From contig OW387139.1 in NCBI GenBank assembly GCA_936440205.1, forward strand, positions 35,924,378 to 35,988,377: a DNA stretch of 64,000 nt, given 5' to 3'. Under the pieces are notes generated by a model, which saw only the letters and a program-made list of their open reading frames with translations, searched no databases and was not told where the DNA came from. Positions 46,201 through 57,449 of the stretch are shown piece by piece (within the stretch, counting starts at the first letter, position 1; each line of letters starts with the position of its first letter). This DNA is from Lepidonotus clava. Its lineage: Eukaryota > Annelida > Polychaeta > Phyllodocida > Polynoidae. The position numbers and the translations under genes were made by a program.

Positions 46201-49200
46201 TATTAATATCAGTCGGAATTCCGGATTTAACCCACCTACATAAACATGTCTGCATTATTCTATTTTCACCATCTCAAATACCCGGTTAAGATTTTTACTT
46301 TTAATTCATATCACTTTGGCGAATTACCTATTTCGGGATTGAGATTTCATGGGCAAAGTTTATATAATTCACGCGTTTTGTTTTTGTAACGACTCATTCC
46401 CAAAGTATATCATAAACAACCGAATCTTAATTCTAATCTGATGTGACGTCTCCCACAGAGCACAGCGGGTGTCAGCCCCGATGCTGCAGGGGCCGTCTCC
46501 AAAGGCAGTGGCGACCTGCTAAGTCCCCTGGACCTCCCCACCCCAGAGAAGATGGACCTCGTGACGGCCCTGGAGGGGCTTGAACTGACGTCCACCCCCA
46601 ACAAGGCCGAGGGGCAGGAGGAGGAAGAGGAGGAGGACGATAGCGACACACAGTGGGAGAGTGATACTGACGAGGAGGATGAGGGGGTGAGTATTACTAG
46701 CCATTGTATCAAAATGGCATATGTTAGGTGTCATACTGCATGTTACCTTTATTTCCGATAAAATTGTTTTTGATTTGAGAGGGGCAAATGAATGTTCAAA
46801 CATTTTACTTTTCAAGCATTTTGCAAAATACTGTTATTGCAAAATAAGTTTTGAGCTCAGGAAGGAAAAATATCTTTGGAAGGACACTAGGTAATTTAGA
46901 TAAGGCCAAACAAAAAAAATTGTTGTGTTCAGGTAACATAGGTCGAAAAAAATAGGGTAGGTAGGTCGAAAAAACTTTTTTTTTTCACTTTTTTTTTCCA
47001 CTTGCCAAAGAGACGCGGCCAGTGTTGCAAATAAAAAAGATATTCCAAATATTCTCAAAAAGCATTTTTAGCCTCTAAAATACATGCCCTGAGTATCCAT
47101 GTGCTGTTTTATGGTTTTCCATGGTACTTTAGGTCAATTCTTTGGATTCTGAAAAAAAAAAAAAAAAAAAATCCTAAAAAAAAGTTAGGGTAGGGCCAAA
47201 AATTTAGGGTAGGTAGGGTTACCTAAACACAACAATTTTTTTTGTTTGGCCTAAGGTCACGGAGAGGGCATGAAAAGTCATAAGTAAATATTTCGGAGTT
47301 AGTAGGAACAATGAAGATCCGGAAAAACTGCATTCGCCTTCCCAGCAACGATTATACAAAGTGTAGCTATGATATTTTTGTTCCCAGTTATTGATTTTTA
47401 TTTGTTGATTCATCTCGTGTAGCTCTAGTAAATTATCTTATTTCTTAATACCAGGAGCCGTGTTGTCCCTGTAGCAACAGGGGCAAATGCTGCAGCTGTG
47501 TCTGTGCCAAGAACGGCTGTACCAACTGCGGTAACCGCAACTGCCGCTTTAGGAGACACAAGGTAACTGTCCCCTCCATGATCCGAGATTAGATTACCTG
47601 AACAGGGTCCTTACCAAGGTCTAAATTAAAAGTCGAAAAAATTCGTGATAGAATTTTTTGTATTATACTATAGGTCTTATACTAGCGTTGGCAACATTCC
47701 CTCAGATTTTAAGATAAAATTAAATAAGTGCATATATTTTTCAGCCTCTCATAAATTAACTTGATTCAAATTGAGTTAAAGGTTTTAAATTAGTAAAACA
47801 TAAGTGAATTGTCTTTGATTGTTTTTAAAATAAAACCGAAAATTTGTTAGTACCCTGCTGAAGCATGCCTTGTTTTGATTTGGTGTTCATATCGCAACCT
47901 TACGGAATTATGTCATTGAAGAACTATGAAATACTTTTGTAGGAACGAAGGCAAAGCCAGAGAATGAGACGAGGATCTGATAGGAAGAAACCTCTCATAT
48001 ACAAATGTGGTATGTTACTCTGTCATATCAGAGCTTCGGTTTTTGGATGGAAAACGTTCTGAAAACTGAGGACCGTTGAAAAAAATGTTTTGGCTCCAAT
48101 TGATTTCCTCATGAACTTCGTGTTGGGTGTCCTTTTATGTGGTCAATGCTGTAGCCACTCTGTGGGCCATTTCGATACTGAAAACACTATGGAACCATAC
48201 TGAGGGATGACGCGGGGAGGGGGGAAAGTTGAGGGGGGTGAAGGGGACAAGGTGAAAGGGGGTTGAAGGGGACTTGTCAATCTATAATATGGCGTTTTCC
48301 CTCCCTCACAGCCAGTGGGCTGTCGTAATATACCAATATTGTTCTTGTCTAATATACATATATACTCAGTGGATCTTTTACCTTGCTCTTTAGTAAGGCA
48401 AACAATTTTCAGCACAGATAGTGATTTCCAGGATCCGCCTAAGATTTAAAAAGAGTTAAACATTTAAAGCAGTAATTCTCTTCCCAGGTGTAAAACAAAA
48501 AACGTTGACATGAAGTTAAAATCAAAATAGTGACATGTGCCTGCGGTATATACAAAACATTATTTCATGGTAGTCACTTAACGAATCATTTGTTCATTTG
48601 ATAACAGTTATTAGTTTTTGTGACACTTTATTTTCTATTTTCTTTTGTTTTATAGGCAGATGTCCACAGATCATCAACCGGCGCACCCTGAATAAGAGTT
48701 TCCGTGACCACTACGCATCGCAGTTCCTGAGTCTCAACCCCGGCCATCTGTCTTACTTCAGGGAAGAACCGCAGTTCGAGGATAACGCCTTCTGGTGTGG
48801 AGCTTGTACCAAGGTGAATGTTGATATAGCTGGCGAGCTATTTAAAAACTGCTCGGATGATTTTCCTTCATAGTTGGCATAACAAATATTGCTTAATGGT
48901 GGGTGGGGGGGGGGGGGGGGGGGGGGTGGCCACTCCGAGCCCCCCTATAAATCGGCAGATGTATAGGAACGTCCATAAGTTTGAGCCATCGGGAATTATT
49001 AACAATTACCTTTTACAGTCATATAAAAAGATTTCTGCATTTTATATAATACCGCTATTCCTCTTAAAACGTGTTTACACAGGTAGTCGCTAATCAATCT
49101 AATCATCCTGTGTATGTTCAAAACCCAATTCTTTTGATTCTGTTTGGTTCAATAAATTAATTGTAAATGCAATTTTCTATTTAGACTTATTCAAATTTCA

Positions 49201-50404
49201 AAGACTACATGCGTCACATGAAAAGTAAACTGGAGAGTGATCGACCGGCTGATAAGGAGATGCACACCAAGATCCTCGATATCATCGTCCGCCCATTTGT
49301 TGGTCAGTATGTCCAGCTAAATATTCTATTTTAGATTTCTAGATATCACCCTTCCGATATCATATAAGAAATGCCAAAGTGATACAAGTAACCAGAAATC
49401 CATCTAAAGGAATTTATGAAACCGTGATTAAAATCGGATGAAGAACACCAATATTTCAAGAGTGGCCTTTTCTCGACACTTCAACATTTTCTGGCACATT
49501 TATTCTTTATAGAAATAGCATGATAACATTTTTAATATCTAAGGAAAGAAGTCTTATTACTATTAATTGCCCTGTGGCGATATTACAAAACAAGATATTT
49601 GTTTATGAATGTCCCGTTTGATTTGCAGAATATGACTTGGGTGAAATAGACGAAGATGACATGCGCTGCCGCCTTATGTTGATGCTGCTGTCATGCTACG
49701 TCTATGAAGATGACACCACCTCGCACTTCTTGTAAGTTGTATCTTTGTTATTATTATATGCGTGCATGAACAGGCTATAGATTCCGCAATTATAGTGCTT
49801 TGGAATTACTATTGTGATGTTTTTACAGTTAAAAAATGTATAAGGATTTTCATCATAGTATACACCACGCATTTACAAGAGAAGTATATGTTCTCATTTA
49901 TCGATCTAATCACAGATTCATTATTTCAACAATTCATAATCTTGATGTAAAATATATATATAAGAAAAAAGAATTTTGATAATATTGATAACGTATAATA
50001 CACTGCAACAGATAAGGTGTGTCGTTCTGATTCATATTTACAGTCTAAAGAGAGAAAAAACATTTAAAGTGTAACACTTTCTTTATTTTCACCTGGTCCC
50101 TGTATAAACGAAATACATGCATAAAACTGCTTATTACAGGCGGCGCCTGCGGAAGGTGAACAAACTGCGAGGTTCGCGGCTACACCACGAGAGGGAGCGT
50201 CGGGAGGTGAACTTTGACGACTTCTTCCTCGCCTGCCAGGTGTTTGGCCAGCTCGACGACTCGGACGACTCGGACCTGGGCTACATGGGTATGTCCAAAG
50301 ACGATGAATACGAGCTGCTCTGTCAGGGCATCAAACCCTGGGACCCCGAAGCCGGCGCCGCCCTAGCCGTACTTAACGGGGGATACGACGAGTACGGCTT
50401 CTAA
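42692..50404 (+). CDS. CCCH zinc-finger protein with Cys-rich cluster, 464 aa, 10 exons
   Basis: Exons: 42692-42715, 44015-44124, 45743-45956, 46459-46686, 47455-47562, 47943-48009, 48656-48813, 49185-49302, 49629-49731, 50140-50404. All splice sites are GT-AG, all phases match, and the sum is 465 codons with stop. The start AAGATGG is a good context. Finger 1 is CFYFNTPQGCWFGEFCHYRH and finger 2, joined across an intron, CRFYGTSRGCRFGDRCAYSH; both C-x8-C-x5-C-x3-H, the RNA-binding type seen in makorins. A Ser/Thr stretch, a Glu/Asp-rich run (EEEEEEDDSDTQWESDTDEE), a cluster CCPCSNRGKCCSCVCAKNGC, a C-x2-C...H finger (CGACTKTYSNFKDYMRH) and a conserved-looking C-terminus (LRRLRKVNKLRGSRLHHERE) follow. 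There is no RING, so it is not a makorin. I do not recognise an orthologue; an RNA-binding or regulatory nuclear role is inference. Confidence 0.88.
43048..43125. mobile_element. 78-bp foldback MITE
   Basis: CCGAGAGGCCC at the left pairs with GGGCCTCTCGG at the right, and ATGTTATCC flanks it at 43039-43047 and 43126-43134. It lies in intron 1 of the CCCH gene. The 9-bp duplication and perfect stem make the insertion call good; the family is unknown. Confidence 0.7.
43612..43979. mobile_element. MITE with TTGTGTTCA ends, copy 1
   Basis: The left end GCACAAAAAAAATGGTTGTG and right end AACACAACTTTTTTTGTGC are inverted. Inside are ACCCTAAATTTTTGGCCCTA, GGGCATGTATTTTAGATGC and TTATTTTTCGACCTA. 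The same words, on the other strand, build the element at 46904-47251. It lies in intron 1 of the CCCH gene. Confidence 0.75.
46904..47251. mobile_element. MITE with TTGTGTTCA ends, copy 2
   Basis: The ends read GGCCAAACAAAAAAAATTGT and ACAATTTTTTTTGTTTGGCC, a long inverted pair. The interior repeats copy 1 in the opposite orientation, including AGGTCGAAAAAAATAGGGTA and TAGGGCCAAAAATTTAGGGT. It lies in intron 4 of the CCCH gene. Confidence 0.78.
48905..48926. repeat. Poly-G run of 22
   Basis: A run of 22 G in intron 7 of the CCCH gene, preceded by GGTGGGTGGG. It could fold as a G-quadruplex in RNA or DNA and is a place where read errors are likely. Confidence 0.9.
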
Positions 50405-50918
50405 AAAGGGATCTGGAAATGCATGCTATTCCGAGTTTAGGGTGATGCCAGTAACTTAAGGATCTAGTCTGTGCCTTTGCATGTGATTGTAAGAGCAAAA
50501 AAATCAAATGAGCCTACGCATTCTACTCAAGTTCTATTAGGATTAAATCAAATGTATTGCTATGGAGTCCACCTATTGATCAGCTGAAAGATATTGTATT
50601 CTGTAAACTTAGGGACTTTTATAAGGTTTAGTGAGGATGCTTTAGCTGTGGACTGTCCGAGAGTCGCTTTGTGGTCATTTTCTTGTCAACTCGTGGCTAA
50701 AGTAAACAACGAAGAAAAAGAATGAAGAAAATGAAAAGGAAAAAAGAACGTGCAAAGTTATTTCTAGCAACTGTTTGATAAGGGCGTTCTTTGTTGCGGT
50801 ATTAAAAAGTTTTTCTAGAAAATCTTCAAAACTTATCTGCTTTTTGAAAAAAGGCAAGTTCTTTATAAAAGAAAATCTGAGGTATAGTTAGCTTTAAAAT
50901 GTATGTTCTGTACACCAT

Positions 50919-50924
50919 AATAAA
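50919..50924 (+). terminator. Probable polyadenylation signal of the CCCH gene
   Basis: AATAAA lies about 515 bases after the stop codon, followed by a T/G-rich stretch (CTTTGTCTCCTT). No earlier AATAAA was seen in the 3' UTR. Confidence 0.6.
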
Positions 50925-50944
50925 ACTTTGTCTCCTTCTAAACG

Positions 50945-53900
50945 AAATATCCGTGTTAAAAAATAAGCGTCTATCGTTAAGAAAGTAAAAGATATAAGAT
51001 AACCTATAATCGGTGTAACTTATGTGATAAAGTTAACTTGCCATGGGTTTACATACTTACATTCTATTGAAACATTTCACTTCATTAAAAGTAGACTCAA
51101 GGAAATTGAATTTTGAGTTAGTGTGTTGTATTGCTTTTCAAAATCGATAGTACGATCTGAATTTCGAATTTGGATCGTTACGGTGTAAGGCGGTTTGTTA
51201 ATTCTTCTGCATCGCGATTTTCACCAGTCATTGTATGTTACCATTCAGTATTGTTAGTAAGAAGATAAACTTGATCCACATATTTTTCGCACATGTTTAC
51301 CATTAGGAAAGTTGCATGTTGATTACTTAATACACCTATGGCAAGGCATAAGGGTTTATAAAATGTTTCAGTAAATACTCATGTACTCTCTTCAGACATA
51401 ATATATTAAAACTACCTACTTTGAAATGTGTTTGTTGCTACGTTATCTAGCTTTGTATTAGACGAAACACGCGTTTTTTTCTACCGAAGAAGTAAAATTG
51501 AACAGTTTCAGTTTACATAATAAATAACAAAATAAGTGGGGATTTCAGTTTTTTCAGTTTTTATTCATAGAACAATAACCCACAAGTCTACGCTCGCAAT
51601 GTACGTTTTGATAACAATTCTAGTGGTGGTGAACGAGGGCCCCTCCTTGGATTCTTTTAGCGAAAGGTCCAAATTTAGGATTGCAACTATTCTTGATTTT
51701 GGCGCATATTGAAAACCATGCATGATCCCATGAACGATCCTTACTCTTTTATACCGTTGGCACATGGCTTCAAGGGTAACATGTATGCCGTTTCTGTGGG
51801 AACTCGAGTCGTGCAAGGCACACTAACGTGAACTAGTTACACAGATTGCATATGAACTTCTCTGCAGTATACGCTAGATCTATCACTGACAGTGATAGCG
51901 TCAGTCAACGCAGACAGTGATAGTGTAATGTGGTGACACTATATGATCACCAAGTCACGTGGTACAATCACAAGTTCTACACCTGAATAATTTATTTGAA
52001 AAAAAACAAAACAACTTCGATCCCACTGCATACTGAAACCCATAATAATACAAAACCGCTTAAATGATATCACATAATACAATCCTTTCAGCGTGGACTT
52101 GATCTTAAAATGTGATTCCATTAAAATTATTTAAGAAAAAGTGACTAAATGTTACCCCGGAAAGTGAATTTAATGTATGCTAAACATTTTTTCCAAGTGC
52201 ATCTGAAATATATCTGATTAAAATGAGAATAGAGTTAACGTCTGATACCCATTTGCTACATATTAGTGTAGTGACCTAGGCGTCATTTCATACAGCATAG
52301 GCCTACACCGGATGATAAGGTAATCCACTAGATGTCTTCCCTGACGTTTGATAATGCATTGGAAACGTTCTATTGTTACAGAAAGAAAAATGAGTAAAAA
52401 CCGGATAAGCTTAGAGAGAAATCGCCTAACAGTGAAGTGAAAATTAAGTGACACTTTCGACACAGGAATTGTTCTTGGTAAGCTGCTTGGTTAGTAGTAA
52501 ACTAGGCATGGGCTGTGTAAGCATCGCTACCTCCTGGGCTTGGCACTGGACGACCTAAACCTGGTGTATTAATGCTGGACGGTAACGCGTGGATATGTGA
52601 CCAAACTGACTTAGTTGTGAACTTGTGATACCTTACTTGCTCCACACTCAGAAATAAATACCAAAATACGTACCCTTTTTATACTTCAGACATGTTCAGA
52701 ACTATAAGATAGTTTTTTCCATAGAGAAGTATAACAATGTTTATGTGTGCAGCAAGTTACATTGATTTAGCTTAACTAATATAATTTTACCACAGTCTGC
52801 ACAGAATAACCACGATGATATAATTTCAAAAGATGATTTCTTTAAGATTTTATTTGTTTACATGTAAATGTAACTGAACCCTTTACAAACGTAAAAACTA
52901 CTTAATTATTTTGTAACAATTGACAGTTGGCTTTCTTGATCAGTTTACGTGTTTTATATTTACACTAAAGTCCGTAGAAGTCTAAACATTGAATAAAAAT
53001 AATTAAGTGCTAATCATTTCTTAATGCCCTTTCAATAGATTCGTGACCCACTATCACACAGTATTGTACAAACAATATTTAATTACTCGTGCTCGGGTCC
53101 AGTATAATTATGATAACAACACGGCCAACAATTAAAAACGGGGTGAACTATATTCGAGGGGAAATAAATAACATGGGAGAGTAAAACGCCCACGGTCCTC
53201 ACACTGTAGAGAACTGCTTTGATATCACAAGAACAACGCTTACATCTGTAATTTGAAAGCTTGTATCATTTCTTACCTTCATCTCCGTAACAATGAAAAC
53301 TGTCCGATGCACCTCATGATCTCACTTTCTTTTATTTCATTTGGATACGGGTTAATTAATGTAGCTTGCTTCCATTTATACAAAACCATCCCATTTTTAT
53401 TATGATGCGTGGCTATTGTGCCCTAGTTTTCGTTCTTTCCTTTTGAAAAACGTGATCGTCATCAGTCATATATCTGGATATGGCCCAAATAACTAACTAT
53501 TTGAATCGTACAGGACGAGCCCAGTTGCTACATTTAGATGCAAGATAAATGTGAGTAAATGTCCATTTAACACAACCACATCTCTGTTTTGTGCATTACT
53601 GGACGCAACAGACTTTTTGTAGGCTAATATTCCAACACCTATGATCACAGATTAAAATCAATTAAACTATTCAAAAATAGTAAAAATTGCTCGGCCACAA
53701 TATACACGCTAAAACCTATTTACTTTGGATACTTTTGAATAAAAGTTACATTTTCTCAATCTATATACCTTATGAATGACTGTTGGTGTGATGTAAGTGG
53801 AACATTTTAACATGGAAGAGTACTACCGAGAAAGAACATTTTTGGCTGAGATAATACTGTACTGGGAAAACAAGACATGAATATGAACGACTAATACACA

Positions 53901-56900
53901 AACTGACTAACATAATATTTCATAATGCTTGTGTTTAGATAAAATCTCGAGTAATCAAAGATTTCTTTACATATCCTGGTAACATGGACTAGATACTTTT
54001 GAAAAAAATCCAGTTGTTTTGAGATCCTTTCGCGAACGCTTTTGTTAGGTAAAGGGAAATAGGCCATTCGTACTTTAAACCAATACAACATAAATTATAA
54101 GCTTATAGTAAGAATAATGCTTTCCATGTTTTGATAAAGGAATAAAAGCATTCTCGCTAAGTCTTTCATCTCACCATGTACACATGTATAATAAGCCATT
54201 ACCTACATACATGCAAGCTATCGATTAACATGGTATGTTTCTCCTATGTAACTCAAAGGTCATCAACAGAAAAGACTTGCCAACATTATAAATATATGTT
54301 ACATGATCTCTCTGATCAGTTTTCCAACAACTGTTATATTTACATTACACTGACAAGGTATACAACATTTAATCTATCAAATACCATCTCAATATATATG
54401 TATATATATATCACATAGCTTTGGTCAAAGGCATGGACATCATCTATATATACAAGAATTATGCCCAGCCACACCGTACTAACAATCAGTGGAATTTTCT
54501 TTTTACAAGACTAGACCTTATTTTTTTTACCTGCATACATCCATATTAACGTCAATATTTATTATGCCACCAGTTACCCAGTCATTTTGATTTTTCCATT
54601 TCTTTTGTGAAGTATCTGTCATTTATCAGTTTTAAACGTAATTTTTTCGCAGGCTTGCGAGAAAACTGCCTAGGACTCGTCTGGGCTTTCGGGAATTTCA
54701 CGAAGATTCTGTTACAGTCCTATCATCAGAAGGACACGGGTGACGGCTGTCTACTTCTTGCTGTTCTTGTTGTCTACTGCGATCAGCTTTCCCTTGTCAG
54801 GCTGTAAGAGATCATAAAAGGTCGTCTTATTACAGAGCAACTTGTTGTTAAACAGCTACACGAATTCTGCATTGGTCAGAGGCGAAAAGGACAAGACAAA
54901 ATCCGTGTGATGAAGAAAGAAAGGAAATTGGTCACTTTAGTCAGCAAAAACACAAAAGGATAAATTTTTCTTAAGTGCGCAAATAATTTGATTTGAATGC
55001 AGCTTGTTCATGCAAAACAACAATGCCTAATTCTAACAGATGAATATTTGCTGCAAAGTTTTAGAATTAGAGAGAAATAGGACCGGTTGCTGGATGAAAT
55101 ATTTGAAGGGACCACTAGTAATCAACTCTAAAACCAGTGCTCCAGTAATTTCAGACGTAGAAAATGTAAAGCGGGATAAGTGGTATAAGTAGTTGAAAGT
55201 TTGAGGAAAAACAAGATTCTCCTTCAACTTTATTGAATGAGAGGGCCATTGGATCTTGTCTGTATAGCTATTACCACGACTATACAGGGGAGTACACGCC
55301 AGTAACTTATTCCTTTGTTCCTGCCGTTACAATGATTATCAAATATTCTGAAATACGCAACCACCTAAGCTCATTAAGCTGCCCATTTTAAAGATACCAT
55401 TGCTACAGGGAAAACCAAAATGTTTGACCTCGCCTTTCTAACCAAGCTATGCTTAAAGTATCTGATTGTTAATACCTATGAATACTACTTTCTGGCTGGT
55501 TGCAATCAACTTTGCATGCCAATAAGTATGACAAAGAAATGAAGATATATATACGTGTACAATCATATACCATTAGATGTCAAGGATGTCTACTTATGAG
55601 AACTGACAACATAGGTAGAAACCGCGTGCTGGAGTAATAACTTTTAAGATCACAAGGCCCTCCCTGGACTATCTCTAGGGTCCCATTTTCAATTAGATAT
55701 AAATATAGTAAGCAAAGGATATCTCAATTATCAGCAACCAAAATCCAGAATAAATTATCAATACTAACTATTACAATAATAAACATTTTGAAAGAAAATG
55801 TTTAAACATTCAGCCCTGATTAAAGTATTTTTCGGCACTACCCCTTTTAAGATCCTGGTGTACAGGGGCCACCGGTCATTTCGACTACAGGAAAGTGATG
55901 CTTTTATATACAAGTTATATTACCACATAAACCAGTTCCTACAGTTGACAACAATATCTTCATGCAATAATAGAACTTTGTTGGGGAATTTGAAACAATG
56001 CGGTTGATAAATAAAAAACACATTCTCTGGTTTTATCTCAACCTCAAGACAGCTTAGAAAGGCATTGCCCAGACATACTTTCTATCCTAAATATAATTTA
56101 TTCTCCTAAAGCACAACGAGTGAACCAAAGACCCTTTAGTCTGTAGCATGCACGTATATTACATAGGTCTGCATAGTAAATATATCCTGTATCTGAAGAG
56201 AAGAATACGGGAATTTTAGAAAGGGAAGGGGCATGCAATAGTAACGTTTCTTATTGTACATGTGCACCTCCCCGGAGGATTAATATCTGTGTGTATAAAA
56301 CAACTTTATGATATATTATGTATAAAATACATGCAGTTACCACAGACATTACAACAATTATATTGCAGGCTAATACATATGATAATAGACCTAACAGTGG
56401 TGCATCGTTAGAGAGTCGTACTACATAGGGACCATAATTTTGACCAGGTACAGACAAAGAGTGTTCTCATACTTACTTCAGAACATCACTGGGTGAGTGA
56501 AAGAAAGTTAAATCACCATAAGCAACAGTTACATGGACAAAAAGCGTCGATGAATTGTGATTGGTGGAGCTTGATGTCATCTCAACAAAATCGTGAATTG
56601 TAGAAAAACAAGTTTATATTATGCAATGCATATCGTATGGGTAATCTATTTATTACAGGCGAAGTACATTTGGAGGTACCTCATTCCACCCCTAATCAAG
56701 ATAATAAAAACACTGAAATTTGTCCTCTTCATCTCCAAAAGAATTTCCACGCATTAGAATGAGGAGATAAAAGCTTGTTTTTATAAGCGCCTTCATATTG
56801 CTAGACATGTGCACACATTATTTATACCAATCTAATAAATGTGTGGTTCAGTTTTGTTTATCAGCAGTTTTCAAGATTTAAAATTGATCGAAACTAACGG

Positions 56901-57000
56901 TACCCAGTTATGGCACTCCTTAAATATGATGCTCGCAGACCTCACAAAAGGGCTGTTCAACTGCGCCTTCAAAACACCTAGCCCCTTTTGCCCTGCCTCT
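50945..57000. other. Gene-poor AT-rich interval
   Basis: No exon with both coding sense and splice sites was found on either strand. A minus-strand AATAAA (the complement TTTATT near 51561) with an 83-codon frame at 51565-51816 could mark a 3' UTR of a minus-strand gene facing the CCCH gene, but the frame has no recognised domain. No clear TIR or tandem repeat was seen. Confidence 0.4.
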
Positions 57001-57045
57001 TTGTAAACACATGCGTCTTTTTCAACTCTCAACCTGCTCGGTGCC

Positions 57046-57054
57046 TATAAATAG
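57046..57054 (+). promoter_or_regulatory. Possible TATA box
   Basis: TATAAATAG sits in a locally GC-rich stretch, with a possible initiator CTGCAGCATTTCATC about 20-28 bases downstream. A GC-rich exon-like block (57110-57240) follows with frames that could start at 57156, but no protein family is recognised and no donor was settled. It is a candidate promoter only. Confidence 0.3.
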
Positions 57055-57449
57055 CCATCGTCTGCAGCATTTCATCTACGGAGAGTCGGAGTGATTGACT
57101 GATCTAATCTGCGGGTGCCGGGCTCTCAGAGTGAAGCAACAGGGAGCGATCCGTAATGCTCAGCTGTAGTTTCCGATTAGCTCGCCTTGAGCTGCTCGGG
57201 AGCAGCTCGGCACGGGGGAGCAGCCCATGTACCTCTGTATCCCTACGACTATCCCCTCTCTTGTTCAAAAGAATAGGGATAAGAATCCATATTTTAATGA
57301 ATATTGAGAAAATAAAGGGAACCAATATTTTTGCCATGCAGAATTTGTATGGAGCTTTGAATCGTATATCATGGGACGTATGGATTACGGTACACATGTT
57401 TTCTCCAGTTTTTGTATCCTTTTTACTAAACCTAGGAAGAGGATACTGA

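Noticed and set aside
46410-46712. Ser-rich minus-strand frame
   Set aside because: It is the antisense of the acidic exon 4 of the CCCH gene.
57156-57449. 97-codon frame after the possible TATA box
   Set aside because: No recognised domain and sense quickly becomes AT-rich; promoter alone is noted at low confidence.
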